A stretch of DNA of 64,000 bases. It comes from Peteryoungia rhizophila (GTDB lineage Bacteria > Pseudomonadota > Alphaproteobacteria > Rhizobiales > Rhizobiaceae). The notes beneath the pieces were generated by a model. It did no database searches. It had not been told where the DNA came from and saw only the letters and a list, made by a program, of their open reading frames with translations. The position numbers and the translations under genes were made by a program. The stretch lies in contig NZ_STGT01000001.1 in NCBI RefSeq assembly GCF_004912145.1, positions 806,001-870,000 on the forward strand, read 5' to 3'. This document shows, piece after piece, positions 7,704-18,624 of this stretch; position 1 is the stretch's first letter; the number at the start of each line of letters is the position of its first letter.

Positions 7704-8879
7704 GTGAGCGGCGATGAGAGCTTCACCATGGACGATGTTCTCGATGCCTCGAATATTGGACCAGAGCCTTCTGAGGAGTACATTCACGCGCTGAGCGTTC
7801 TGGACAACGTTGTGCGAGACTGCATGTACGTTTCAAAAAGAGCTGGAGGGCTTCCATCGCCTACCTCTGCGCACTTCTTTGCATCAGTGCTCTTCACCGC
7901 CCTAGTCACCCGAGGGGTAAGCTTGGTGAACTTGGCACCACACTCGCCTTGGGCGAGCAAGTTGATCGAGCACTGGGACTATTCCTCTTTGACCGGCATT
8001 GTCCGCACGATGGTCGAAATCCGGGTTGCATATTTCTACCTGTGTCGCGAGCAATGCACCGAGGATGAATGGTATTGCCGCTGGAACCTGTTTAACTTGC
8101 ACGACTGTTGCAGTCGGATAAGGCTGTTTGAGGCATTAGGCGCTACGGAAGAGGTTGAGGGTTTCAGAGTCCAGGCAGACGAGTTGCGTGACAGACTTCG
8201 CGCGAACTCCTTTTTCACGAACTTGGACCCTAAGCGGCACAAGAAATTGCTTCATGGCCAGACCGCTTATCTCTTTCCCCTCGAAGAGATTGCGGAACGC
8301 GCAGGCATCGCGATTGGTTCTTTCCGTTGGCTATACGTGTTGTTCTCGGCCCATGTGCACAGCTTGCCGATGTCATTTTACCGAATGGGCGGCGACAATC
8401 CTGAACGTGGACGCGGTCTGCCTAGCCCTGTTGAAGAGGGTTACTCGACGCTCTGCCTCTCACTCGCGTCGGTTCTACTGACCGCTACGCGCGATGAATT
8501 CTCGGCTTTGTTCGACGATATGACAGAGGAGCCTGAATACCCGACCTTTGATGATGAAGCCGAAGCGGAGGTGACAGATGCCCTGGACATTGGCGGAAGC
8601 ACAATCGTGCCGGTTAGCGACGACATGAAGTTTGAAATCCAGAGGCTTTCCGAAACAAGCTATCAGTTTCGCTATCTCCGGCTACCTGGTGAAGAGTTAG
8701 TTTTGGAACGGGTGGAAGATGAAGAAACGGGGACCTCCCTGAAATGGTTTGACCCATACTATTGGAGGTTTCTGCTCAATGGAAAGCCAGCAACGGAAAA
8801 TGACTTGTCGGCTTTGGAGGATCGTCCATACATGATCAAAGTGGACCACGCCGACGCAACGATCAAATTCATAGGTTAG
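7704..8879 (+). CDS. DUF5677-like helical protein, island cargo
   Basis: A 391-aa product that starts at GTG 7704, with GGAAGGAAA just upstream. Residues about 60-270 are mainly helical with features of DUF5677-type proteins: a central RTMVEIRVAYFYL helix, a DPKRHKKLLHGQTAYLF linker and a late FSAHVHSLPMSFYRM motif with paired His. The remaining ~110 residues (FEIQRLSETSYQFRYLRLPG) look beta-rich and acidic. There is no signal peptide or clear membrane span. It is followed at 77 bp by the SH3 gene in the same direction, suggesting an operon. DUF5677 proteins have no settled function; the conserved His-containing helix could form an active or binding site. The domain assignment is from memory of the pattern. 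Confidence 0.7.
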   Translation: MSGDESFTMDDVLDASNIGPEPSEEYIHALSVLDNVVRDCMYVSKRAGGLPSPTSAHFFASVLFTALVTRGVSLVNLAPHSPWASKLIEHWDYSSLTGIVRTMVEIRVAYFYLCREQCTEDEWYCRWNLFNLHDCCSRIRLFEALGATEEVEGFRVQADELRDRLRANSFFTNLDPKRHKKLLHGQTAYLFPLEEIAERAGIAIGSFRWLYVLFSAHVHSLPMSFYRMGGDNPERGRGLPSPVEEGYSTLCLSLASVLLTATRDEFSALFDDMTEEPEYPTFDDEAEAEVTDALDIGGSTIVPVSDDMKFEIQRLSETSYQFRYLRLPGEELVLERVEDEETGTSLKWFDPYYWRFLLNGKPATENDLSALEDRPYMIKVDHADATIKFIG

Positions 8880-8956
8880 CGCCTCTGAAGTCGTGCTGGC
8901 TATCGAACATCTCAACCATTAGCATTGCCGAACGATTGAGATACTGGGAGGAAACG

Positions 8957-10033
8957 GTGCCTACGAAATCCCCATTTTCTTCCATCACGGCAGGAGGCGC
9001 ATTTGCCGAACTAGATCAGGCAGCGCGTCGCCACCAGGACTTGATGAAAAGTGCCTTTAGCCCAGCAAGCGCGGTGTCTGAGGCGGCAAGAGGCATCACT
9101 CGTTTGAATGATGAACTTGCCCGTGCCCTTTCACCTACGCGCGAATTAATGTCGGCTTTCCAAGCGTCAACCGCAGGCTTGAAAGTTGGCGAACTGTTAG
9201 CGGCCAGTCATGGAATTGCTCAGTTCCAGGCAGAAATGAACAGCGCCATGACAGCACTCGCGACAGCGCTTGGAAATGAAAAACGCTTTGTGGTGCAGAT
9301 TTCGGCGATCCAGGAATTCGAAGCGCTTGGCAGAACCGTCGCGGACTCGCTGCATCAAGTGGCGAGTGCCATCAACTTCGATGCTTTTGGAAACGGGAAC
9401 TTGGGCATCAGCTCTCGCGTGCTGGCTCAAGCTATGGCAGCGCATGCTTTACATGATGAAGAAAATTTTGCAGCGCTTTCTGGTCAAGGCGGGTCCATTT
9501 TGCTGCAAGGCATCCAATGCATCGAGATGGAAAGCAGCTTCGAGCATACCGAGGAGGCGTTCCACCTTGCTTTGAAACGGCTGATCAGCGTCTTCGCAAT
9601 TCGGCTGAGAGGTGCGCAATCCGTTTTCGAAGCCCAAGCATTGAATAACATCTTTGCGCTTCTTGCATTGATTTTAACTTACCACGTCTGGACGGACGGC
9701 AAGGCCGACCAACAACAGACCCTCGACGCTCTCAACTCGATCGCTGTACAACTTACTGAGCTCAACAGCACTGTCGAGGGGTTGCCCACTCATGGCGCGA
9801 TAGCGGTTACATCGCGCGGGGTCGTCGTGCGGTCTGCTCCCCGTAGCTCTTCGAAGATGATTGATCGCCTTGGCCCGCGAGAGCCGGTTGAACTTCTCGA
9901 GATGCAGGACGGCTGGGCACACATCAAATTTTACGATGCCCTCTCAGACGCGTTTGTACATGGGTGGGTTTACCGAAATTTTCTGCGGATCGACGGCCCA
10001 AAGGCAGATGGAATGCAGGGAGTACGTGACTAA
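8957..10033 (+). CDS. Membrane-anchored SH3-domain protein, island cargo
   Basis: A 358-aa product that starts at GTG 8957 with GGGAGGAA 4 bp upstream. The N-terminal ~220 residues are helical and Ala/Glu-rich (repeated short helices, no Cys cluster). A hydrophobic segment at about 231-246 (NIFALLALILTYHVW) looks like a single membrane helix, followed by a short helix and a bacterial SH3 domain at about 283-345 (GVVVRSAPRSSSKMIDRLG ... GWVYRNFLRI). Bacterial SH3 domains commonly bind peptides or peptidoglycan. The gene follows the DUF5677-like gene and is the last one before attR. Function unknown; a two-protein sensor/effector pair is possible but unproven. Confidence 0.7.
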   Translation: MPTKSPFSSITAGGAFAELDQAARRHQDLMKSAFSPASAVSEAARGITRLNDELARALSPTRELMSAFQASTAGLKVGELLAASHGIAQFQAEMNSAMTALATALGNEKRFVVQISAIQEFEALGRTVADSLHQVASAINFDAFGNGNLGISSRVLAQAMAAHALHDEENFAALSGQGGSILLQGIQCIEMESSFEHTEEAFHLALKRLISVFAIRLRGAQSVFEAQALNNIFALLALILTYHVWTDGKADQQQTLDALNSIAVQLTELNSTVEGLPTHGAIAVTSRGVVVRSAPRSSSKMIDRLGPREPVELLEMQDGWAHIKFYDALSDAFVHGWVYRNFLRIDGPKADGMQGVRD

Positions 10034-10057
10034 CCCGACTTGACCCTGATGCACGCG

Positions 10058-10068
10058 ACTGGTACACA
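10058..10068 (+). promoter_or_regulatory. Putative integrase arm-type site, right end
   Basis: ACTGGTACACA is an exact 11-bp match to 2371-2381 at the left end. It lies 63 bp inside attR in the 98-bp stretch between the SH3 gene and attR, which holds no gene. Confidence 0.5.
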
Positions 10069-10131
10069 CCGCCCTCGAACCCGCCAGCGCTTCACCAGCG
10101 TTTCCAGCATGTTTCACGCTAGATGCTTGAC

Positions 10132-10172
10132 TTCAAATCTCTCTAGCAGCACCATTCCATCCCCTTGGATTT
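10132..10172 (+). repeat. attR, second copy of the 41-bp repeat
   Basis: This is identical to 2292-2332 and contains a 23-nt tRNA-Thr 3' fragment (T loop through CCA). It marks the right end of the element. No tRNA can form here because the 5' part is missing. The next 94 bp to the serine hydrolase stop hold no gene I can see. Confidence 0.95.
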
Positions 10173-10266
10173 TTTGTCTTTCCTTTCATCGCTCCAAAGC
10201 GCGCTTCCGGCCGCCGATTGGTGGCGACGACCGGGCTCTTGGTGTCGTTGGCGCGTCCGGCTTTGG

Positions 10267-11478
10267 CTAGTTCTTGGCGAGCGTTTCCGAGATGCGCTTG
10301 AAGAAGTCCAGGTTCTCGCGCTCGTAGCCGAGCGGGCTCGCGGGGGCTGCGAGCTTGACGATCACCACGTTGTTCGATCGATCGACATAGGTGAACTGAT
10401 TGTATAGGCCGACGGCGGAATAGGCGTCCGAGCCGCTGATGGTCCACCACTGGTAGCCATAGCCATAACCCACCTCAGGATCGACCACGGCGGAATCGGC
10501 CGGGGCAATTGTAGAGGCTTCGACCCAGTCTCGCGGCACGACCTGCGTTTCCCCGACCTTGCCGTTTTCCAGCATCATCAGGCCAAAGCGGCCGTAGTCG
10601 CGAAGGGTGGCATTGAAGCCGGCACCGTAGAATTCGCGACCAACCGCGTCCGAACCGTCGAGCACATAGAAGGCCTGCGCTTCCATGCCAGCCGGCTTCC
10701 AGATCTTTTCGCTCATATAGTCCGCCCCCTTCATGCCGGTCGCTGCTTCCAGGATGCAGCCAAGAACGGACGTATCGAGGGTCGAGTAGTTGAAGGTGCT
10801 TCCCTGTTCGTTCAGCGGCTTTGCCTCGTTGCGCGCATAGTCGCACCAGCGATACTTGTAGCCGACCAGCGAGTTGTCGTGGACCTTGGTGAGCTGGGTC
10901 TCGCTGCCGAACTCGTAGATCTCCTTCCAGTCGATGCCGGAGCGCATGCGCAGGAGATTGAGGATCGTGACATCCGCATAGGCCGTGCCCTTCCAGTCAG
11001 GCAGGTAATCGACGACCTTGTCGTCGACGCTTTTGATCTTTCCTTCGGAGACCGCGATGCCGATCATCGTCGCCAGCATCGACTTGGCCATGGAAAAGGA
11101 CATGAAGCGGGTCCGCTCACCGCTGGCATTACGGTAGATCTCCTTGACGATCTTTCCGTCCTTGATGACCAGCAGCGCGTTTGTCCCCGTGCTTTCAAGG
11201 AAGGCCTCCAGCCCCTGCTCCTTGCCTTCGAAGACGAAGCTGTCGCCGATGTCACGCTCCTCGCGCGGCAATTCTCTCTTGGCGTCACCCGCCGCCACTG
11301 GCCGCGTGGCGAAGAGCTGATACATGTGCTGGAATGTCAGGTAGTTCAGTTCCGGCATGAGCATGGCGGCCCGACCGTTGATCATCGTCGGCGTCTCCCA
11401 GCGCGACGGTTCAGCCGCAATGGCAGTGCTCGAGATTGACAGGGCGAGGCCGACGGAACAGGCTAGTTTCGATTTCAT
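10267..11478 (-). CDS. Exported serine hydrolase, class C beta-lactamase fold
   Basis: The 403-aa protein has a signal peptide (MKSKLACSVGLALSISSTAIA, cleavage near AA-EP). The catalytic S-x-x-K is at Ser129-Met-Ala-Lys132 (FSMAKSMLA), with a later Tyr-containing YSTLDTSVLG motif. It belongs to the beta-lactamase/transpeptidase-like superfamily that includes esterases, D-aminopeptidases and 6-aminohexanoate-dimer hydrolase; WCDYARNE and YGYGYQWW resemble that last branch. Substrate cannot be told from sequence and resistance should not be assumed. It diverges from the AraC regulator, which may control it across the 46-bp gap. It is the first gene outside attR. Confidence 0.85.
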   Translation of the reverse strand: MKSKLACSVGLALSISSTAIAAEPSRWETPTMINGRAAMLMPELNYLTFQHMYQLFATRPVAAGDAKRELPREERDIGDSFVFEGKEQGLEAFLESTGTNALLVIKDGKIVKEIYRNASGERTRFMSFSMAKSMLATMIGIAVSEGKIKSVDDKVVDYLPDWKGTAYADVTILNLLRMRSGIDWKEIYEFGSETQLTKVHDNSLVGYKYRWCDYARNEAKPLNEQGSTFNYSTLDTSVLGCILEAATGMKGADYMSEKIWKPAGMEAQAFYVLDGSDAVGREFYGAGFNATLRDYGRFGLMMLENGKVGETQVVPRDWVEASTIAPADSAVVDPEVGYGYGYQWWTISGSDAYSAVGLYNQFTYVDRSNNVVIVKLAAPASPLGYERENLDFFKRISETLAKN

Positions 11479-11524
11479 GAGAACTCCTCCTTTGTTCGCA
11501 AGACATACAAACTAGGTGAAGCGC

Positions 11525-12487
11525 ATGGGGCACTCTATCCAGGTCCCTTCACGGGATACGCTCAATAATTGGGCAGGAGCTGCATGGTCCTATCGGAGCC
11601 AGGAGTTCGAAGACGTCACCGAACAGGCGGGCGCCGTCGGAGGATGGCAGATCGCCAGCAACCAGTTGGGGCGGGGCCGCTATGCGGCGGTGTCGGAAAC
11701 GCTTTCGATCGGACAGGTCACCATCACGCGCGACCGCATCAATCTTCCGATCGGACAGGAGACGATCAGTCCCGGTGGGCGGGTGTCGCTGTTCTTCCCG
11801 CTTCGATCAGAGGGCGGTTGGCGCGTCGATGGCCGGTGCGAGACGGAGGCCGTCATCGCCATGCGGCAGGGGCTGACCCATCTGCTCGTTGCGCCCGGCA
11901 GCGGTAGCGAACTCCTGCATGTGGAAATGCCCGCCTCTTTGCTCGCTCTCGATACGAAAGAATCCGTCATCCAGTCGAGAAGGCTGCGGGCGGAGGATGA
12001 ATTACTGCGCGACTGGCTACTTTGCCTCCTCGGCCAGGCGCGAACTGGTGGTGAGCTCGACGCATCAGCGGCGGCTGCGCTGGAGGAGGTTCTCCTGATG
12101 CGCCTTTCAAGCTGTGCCGGCGCTTTTTCACCCTCGCCCAGCCAGAGGATCAGCCGGTCTGCTGCGATCGACCTAGTGAGCCAACTCGAACGCGCGCTCC
12201 TTGAGGTGGACGATATCCCCGAGACCTTCGGCGCGCTCTGCGAACGCTGGCGCCTTGCACAAAGTGAAGTTGCGGCGGCAACGCTCGCCGCTTTCGGACA
12301 AGCCCCTGATCGGTGGTACCGGATGGCGCGGTTGAACGGCGTTCACCGTGATCTCAGGGCGAGGTCTCGCGGCCTGACCGTGACCCGGGCTGCCACGCGC
12401 TGGGGCTTCTTCCACCTCGGCCGCTTCTCCGGTGATTATGCCTCTTTCTTCGGCCGCCATCCGCGGGAAACGCTCAAGGCAAGCTGA
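11525..12487 (+). CDS. AraC-family transcriptional regulator
   Basis: A 320-aa protein. The C-terminal ~100 residues carry the AraC DNA-binding region, with the second helix-turn-helix as VTRAATRWGFFHLGRFSGDY followed by the family tail FFGRHPRETL. The N-terminal domain has the beta-rich pattern of AraC ligand domains (VSLFFPLRSEGGW) but gives no ligand. ATG 11525 is chosen because AGGTG lies 6 bp upstream; a GTG 9 bp earlier is possible. It diverges from the serine hydrolase, an obvious candidate target. Its 3' end overlaps the convergent oxyR by 14 bp. Confidence 0.85.
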   Translation: MGHSIQVPSRDTLNNWAGAAWSYRSQEFEDVTEQAGAVGGWQIASNQLGRGRYAAVSETLSIGQVTITRDRINLPIGQETISPGGRVSLFFPLRSEGGWRVDGRCETEAVIAMRQGLTHLLVAPGSGSELLHVEMPASLLALDTKESVIQSRRLRAEDELLRDWLLCLLGQARTGGELDASAAAALEEVLLMRLSSCAGAFSPSPSQRISRSAAIDLVSQLERALLEVDDIPETFGALCERWRLAQSEVAAATLAAFGQAPDRWYRMARLNGVHRDLRARSRGLTVTRAATRWGFFHLGRFSGDYASFFGRHPRETLKAS

Positions 12488-13382
12488 CGCCGAAATCGGC
12501 AGCGGCCTTGCGGACCACATCGGAGACTTCCGTCAACTGCTTGGCGATCGGGCTCGTCTTGCGCCAGATCATGCCTATCTTTCGTGATGGCTGCGGGTCC
12601 TCGAAGCGGGCGATGGACACATCGGCGGAGCGTGTTTCAACGGGCATGGCAATTTCAGGGATCAGCGTGACGCCGATACCTGCGCCGACCATCTGCACAA
12701 GTGTCGAGAGCGAGCTGCCATCGAGGATCTCGCGCGGACGCACCGAACCCATGTCGCAGAAGGATAGGGCCTGCTCGCGAAAACAATGCCCCTCCTCTAG
12801 CAGCAAGAGGCGCATCTCGCGCAGCATGTCGCGGCTTGGGACGGGCTTGTCAGCATCCGCCCTCGGGCGGACGAGCACGAAGTTCTCCTCAAACAGCGGC
12901 ATCTCGGTGAGCGATGGCTCGGAGACCGGCAAGGCGACGATCGCGGTATCCAGGCGGCCTTCCGCCAGTTCCTGCAAGAGTTTCGGCGTTACGGTTTCGC
13001 GGACATGGATGTCGAGATCGGCATTCTCGCGGGTCAGCGCCGAGATCATTCCGGGCAGCAGATAGGGAGCGACCGTCGGGATGACACCGATGCGCAGGCG
13101 CCCGACCAGCTGCCGGCGGTGCGCCCGGGCAAGATCGCCCAGCTCATCCACCGAACGCAGGATCTCGCGCACCCGAACCAGAAACTCCTCCCCAAAGGCC
13201 GAGAGGCGCAGCTGGCGTGCGGCGCGCTCAAAGAGCTCCGCGCCGAGGGCCTCTTCAAGCTCCTTGATCTGCACAGACAAGGCAGGCTGGGATATCGAGC
13301 ATGCTTCGGCCGCTCGCCCGAAATGACCATGCCGCGCCAGCGCATCGAAATAGCGCAGCTGCCGAAGGGTGAAATTGATCAT
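12474..13382 (-). CDS. oxyR: Hydrogen peroxide-sensing LysR regulator OxyR
   Basis: A 302-aa LysR-type regulator with an N-terminal winged helix (LRQLRYFDALARHGHFGRAA) and a substrate-domain motif EEGHCFREQALSFCD. Cys200 and Cys209 match the redox pair Cys199/Cys208 of Escherichia coli OxyR, which forms a disulfide on peroxide exposure. It is divergent from katG, the classic OxyR target, with 261 bp between the two starts. This combination makes the assignment strong. Confidence 0.95.
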   Translation of the reverse strand: MINFTLRQLRYFDALARHGHFGRAAEACSISQPALSVQIKELEEALGAELFERAARQLRLSAFGEEFLVRVREILRSVDELGDLARAHRRQLVGRLRIGVIPTVAPYLLPGMISALTRENADLDIHVRETVTPKLLQELAEGRLDTAIVALPVSEPSLTEMPLFEENFVLVRPRADADKPVPSRDMLREMRLLLLEEGHCFREQALSFCDMGSVRPREILDGSSLSTLVQMVGAGIGVTLIPEIAMPVETRSADVSIARFEDPQPSRKIGMIWRKTSPIAKQLTEVSDVVRKAAADFGVSLP

Positions 13383-15821
<2,439 letters not shown>

Positions 15822-15870
15822 GCCTTGCGACGCTAGGGCTCGCACACCGAGCCTCGCGACCGTCAGAGCA

Positions 15871-15903
15871 AGCCGGAGATGCCGCCGCATCTCCGGCTTT
15901 TTT
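15871..15903 (+). terminator. Rho-independent terminator of katG
   Basis: An 11-bp stem (AGCCGGAGATG / CATCTCCGGCT) with a 6-base loop is followed by five T. It starts 50 bp after the katG stop. Confidence 0.9.
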
Positions 15904-16061
15904 CGTCTTCGTCAGCGTAAAAAATGCGGGTGTGCCGGAGCAAAATGAGGACGATCGCCGTACAGCACCGCTGAGCCAGATCGCGCCGTGCGTAGCGGCA
16001 ACTGCCAAGCTTACCCGCATCCATGGGAGGCTGCTTTGGACAGCGCTATTCGCCTGACAAA

Positions 16062-16089
16062 ACGCCGCCCCGGCAAGCCGGGGCGGCGT
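16062..16089 (-). terminator. Rho-independent terminator of galE
   Basis: A perfect 12-bp stem (ACGCCGCCCCGG / CCGGGGCGGCGT) with a 4-base loop lies 27 bp downstream of the galE stop on the minus strand, followed there by TTTTG. The stretch 15904-16061 holds no gene I can support. Confidence 0.85.
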
Positions 16090-16116
16090 CTCTCTCTGGC
16101 GCAACGAACCATGTAT

Positions 16117-17148
16117 TCAGAAACCGCTGGCGAGCCTGCGGCGGAGATCCTTGATGTTGGGCATGGCGATTTCATCGAGGCGGCGCTCCCATGAAAGGGC
16201 CGTATCCACGATGACGCCGAGGTCATCATATCGTGGCACCCAGCCGAGAACCTGTTTGGCCAGCGTCGAGTCGGCCACCACGAGGGATGCATCCCCCGGA
16301 CGGCGCGGGGCATAGTCGACCTTAAAATCGACATTGGTCGCGCGGCGTACAGCCTCGACAATGTCGAGGACCGAGTATCCCTTGCCGTAACCGCAATTCG
16401 CAACCAGCGGGCCGCCACCCTTTCTGAGATAGCGAAGTGCCTGTAGATGGGCATCGACGAGATCGTTGATGTGGATGTAATCCCGAACACCGGTGCCATC
16501 AGGCGTATCGTAGTCCGTGCCATAGACCGACATGGAGGATCGCTTGCCGAGAGCGGCCTCGCAGGCGACCTTGAGGAGATGCGTAGCACCGGCTGCCGAA
16601 TTTCCGGCGCGGCCCTTCACATCTGCGCCGGCCACGTTGAAATAGCGGAGCGCGACATAGCAGAGACCATGGGCGCGCGCCGTGTCACGCAGCATCATCT
16701 CGCTCATCAGCTTCGACTGCCCATAAGGTGATTCCGGTCTGAGCAGGGCATCCTCACGCACGGGCAGCGGCTTGTCCGGCAATCCGTAGACTGCAGCCGT
16801 CGAGGAAAAGATGACCTTGTCGATACCGGCCTTCACGGCGGCGGACAGGAGACGTCGGGTGTTTTCGGTGTTGTTCTCGTAGTAGGTCAGCGGATCAGCG
16901 ATCGATTCCGGCACCACGATCGAACCGGCAAAATGGATGATCGCTTCGATCTCGTTTTCGGCGAAAATCTGCTTGAGGACAGTCGGCTTGGCGATGTCCC
17001 CCAGATAGAAACGCGCGCCGGGCGCCACGGCCCAGCGAAAACCGGTGGACAGCCGATCAACGACGACGACATCCTCGCCAGCGTCGAGGAGAGCCCAGAC
17101 CATGTGGCTGCCGATGAAGCCGGCGCCACCCGTCACCAAGATCGCCAT
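16117..17148 (-). CDS. galE: UDP-glucose 4-epimerase
   Basis: A 343-aa short-chain dehydrogenase-type epimerase that interconverts UDP-glucose and UDP-galactose for surface polysaccharides. It has the NAD-binding GGAGFIGSH near residue 7, the SSTAAVYG motif with catalytic Ser/Thr, and YGQSKLMSE with the active Tyr and Lys. The tail ends in NIKDLRRRLASGF. In rhizobia the same enzyme is called ExoB when in exopolysaccharide clusters; here it stands alone with its own terminator, so galE is used. The 174-bp gap upstream of the gene is AT-rich near the start and probably holds its promoter. Confidence 0.94.
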   Translation of the reverse strand: MAILVTGGAGFIGSHMVWALLDAGEDVVVVDRLSTGFRWAVAPGARFYLGDIAKPTVLKQIFAENEIEAIIHFAGSIVVPESIADPLTYYENNTENTRRLLSAAVKAGIDKVIFSSTAAVYGLPDKPLPVREDALLRPESPYGQSKLMSEMMLRDTARAHGLCYVALRYFNVAGADVKGRAGNSAAGATHLLKVACEAALGKRSSMSVYGTDYDTPDGTGVRDYIHINDLVDAHLQALRYLRKGGGPLVANCGYGKGYSVLDIVEAVRRATNVDFKVDYAPRRPGDASLVVADSTLAKQVLGWVPRYDDLGVIVDTALSWERRLDEIAMPNIKDLRRRLASGF

Positions 17149-17322
17149 AACTTTTCTTCCCGTTGTTCTTGTTACGGGGAGGAAAGCACGAGCTTCTTAC
17201 GGAGTGCTTATACGCACGATACAAGCTACTGAAATGGCTCGCCTAATTGGTTTCATTGTTAAACGAGCGTGTGCCTTTTCATTCAAATTTTAGAGACCCG
17301 CCGCGCGCTTTGTCCGAGGGGA

Positions 17323-18492
17323 TCAAAGCGCCTTGACGTAGCTGCTGAGCCGCTCTGCGGCGTCGGCAATGTGGGCGGGATTGCGCAGGAAGCAGGCGCG
17401 AAGGAATGGTAGTCCTCCCTCGCCGAACGCCGTTCCCGGCGCCAGGCCGACACCGGTCTTGTCGACGATGTCGAGTGCTGCCTGTCGGCTGTCGGTGATG
17501 CCGTCGATCTTCAGGAAAGCGTAGAGCGCGCCTTCCGGCTTCAGTGTCTCGACCCTGTTGGTGGCAATCAGGGCATCGCAGAGAATGTCGCGCGAGGCGG
17601 TCGCCCGCGCGATGTTTTCGCGGACGAAATCATCCCCCTGGTCGAGAGCGACGACCGCACCGCGCTGCATGAACTGGGCAACGCCAGAGGTCGAATACTG
17701 GATGAGATTTTCGAGGACCTGGCCGAGCTCCGGCGGGGCGACGATCCAGCCGACGCGCCAGCCGGTCATGGACCAGTTCTTTGAGAAGGAATTGGCAAAC
17801 ACCACCTTGTCGCCCTCCTCCATGACGTCAAGGAAGGAAGGCGCACGCTCGGAGGCGCCATAATAATAGAGTGCGTAAATTTCGTCGGCGAGAATCCAGA
17901 CGCCATGGCGTCGGGCGATCTCGAGGATCGCTATCAGGTCTTCGCGGCTCGCTGTCCAGCCTGTCGGATTGGACGGCGTATTGATGAAGAGTGCCTTGGT
18001 CTTTGGCGTGATCGCCTTCTCCAGCCGATCCAGATCAAGGACCCAGCGACCATCGGTGAAGGACAGCGGTACGCAGACCGACTTCGCGCCGGCAAGGTCT
18101 ATTGCGGAGACGATGTTTGGCCAGCAGGGCGAGAGATAGATCATCTCGTCACCCGGCGAGGTCAGAGCCTGTACGGCGAGCGCGATCGCCTGCATGCCAG
18201 AGGCCGTTACGTAGAAATGCTCGACTGGTAGATGGACTGCGAAGTGGCGCTGATAATAACGCGAGAGCGCCTGCCGGAGTTCGGGAATGCCGCGCTGCCA
18301 TGTGTAGAAGGTCTCTCCTCCGAGCAAGGCTTCGCTCGCGGAGCGATTGATGAAGTCGGGGGTCGGCAGATCGCCCTCGCCCGCCCAGAGTGGAAGAAGG
18401 CCGTCGCGACCCCGCGCATAGTTTATGATCTCGACGATACCGCTTTCCGGTGCGGCGAGTGCGCGGGGGCTGAGGCTGTCCAGCAAGGTCAT
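17323..18492 (-). CDS. PLP-dependent class I/II aminotransferase
   Basis: The 389-aa enzyme is of the aspartate aminotransferase fold. It shows NTPSNPTGWT, the ADEIYALYYYG segment that holds the PLP-binding Asp, and the Schiff-base Lys238 in NSFSKNWSMTGWRVGW. The substrate cannot be assigned; relatives act on aspartate, aromatic amino acids or kynurenine. It is monocistronic, between galE and mscL on the same strand, with its own 174-bp and 132-bp spacers, so it may be regulated separately. Confidence 0.88.
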   Translation of the reverse strand: MTLLDSLSPRALAAPESGIVEIINYARGRDGLLPLWAGEGDLPTPDFINRSASEALLGGETFYTWQRGIPELRQALSRYYQRHFAVHLPVEHFYVTASGMQAIALAVQALTSPGDEMIYLSPCWPNIVSAIDLAGAKSVCVPLSFTDGRWVLDLDRLEKAITPKTKALFINTPSNPTGWTASREDLIAILEIARRHGVWILADEIYALYYYGASERAPSFLDVMEEGDKVVFANSFSKNWSMTGWRVGWIVAPPELGQVLENLIQYSTSGVAQFMQRGAVVALDQGDDFVRENIARATASRDILCDALIATNRVETLKPEGALYAFLKIDGITDSRQAALDIVDKTGVGLAPGTAFGEGGLPFLRACFLRNPAHIADAAERLSSYVKAL

Positions 18493-18624
18493 CGGATCTT
18501 CGCTCCTTCGATCAGTGGGCCTTGTCTAGCCGATCGATGGACAAAAATCCCATGATATTCCTTGAGGGCAGGATCGATCCTGTTGATGGGTTCCCCGTCC
18601 GCAAAACAGGCGGGGAACGAAGTT

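Larger units (their letters stand above)
2292..10172 (+). mobile_element. Integrative element inserted at tRNA-Thr(GGT)
   Basis: A 41-bp exact direct repeat lies at 2292-2332 and again at 10132-10172. It starts in the tRNA T loop and includes the tRNA 3' end plus 18 bp beyond it. The distance between copies is 7840 bp. Immediately inside the left copy is a tyrosine integrase. The contents (integrase, RNase HI, ParB-fold protein, PIN protein, resolvase, two unknown genes) differ from the housekeeping genes on either side, and the 7.6-10.0 kb part looks AT-richer. No replication or conjugation genes are seen, so it is probably a small genomic island, a mobilisable satellite or a decayed larger element. 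Boundaries are well supported; mobility is inferred. Confidence 0.92.

Noticed and set aside
10132..10172. Second tRNA-Thr
   Set aside because: Only the 3' fragment is present; no D or anticodon arm, so it is attR.
10267..11478. Serine hydrolase as a beta-lactamase resistance gene
   Set aside because: Only the superfamily S-x-x-K signature is certain; esterases and amidases share it and no resistance context is present.
18588..18618. Hairpin GTTCCCCG...CGGGGAAC after mscL as a terminator
   Set aside because: No T tract follows on the minus strand, so terminator function is not supported.
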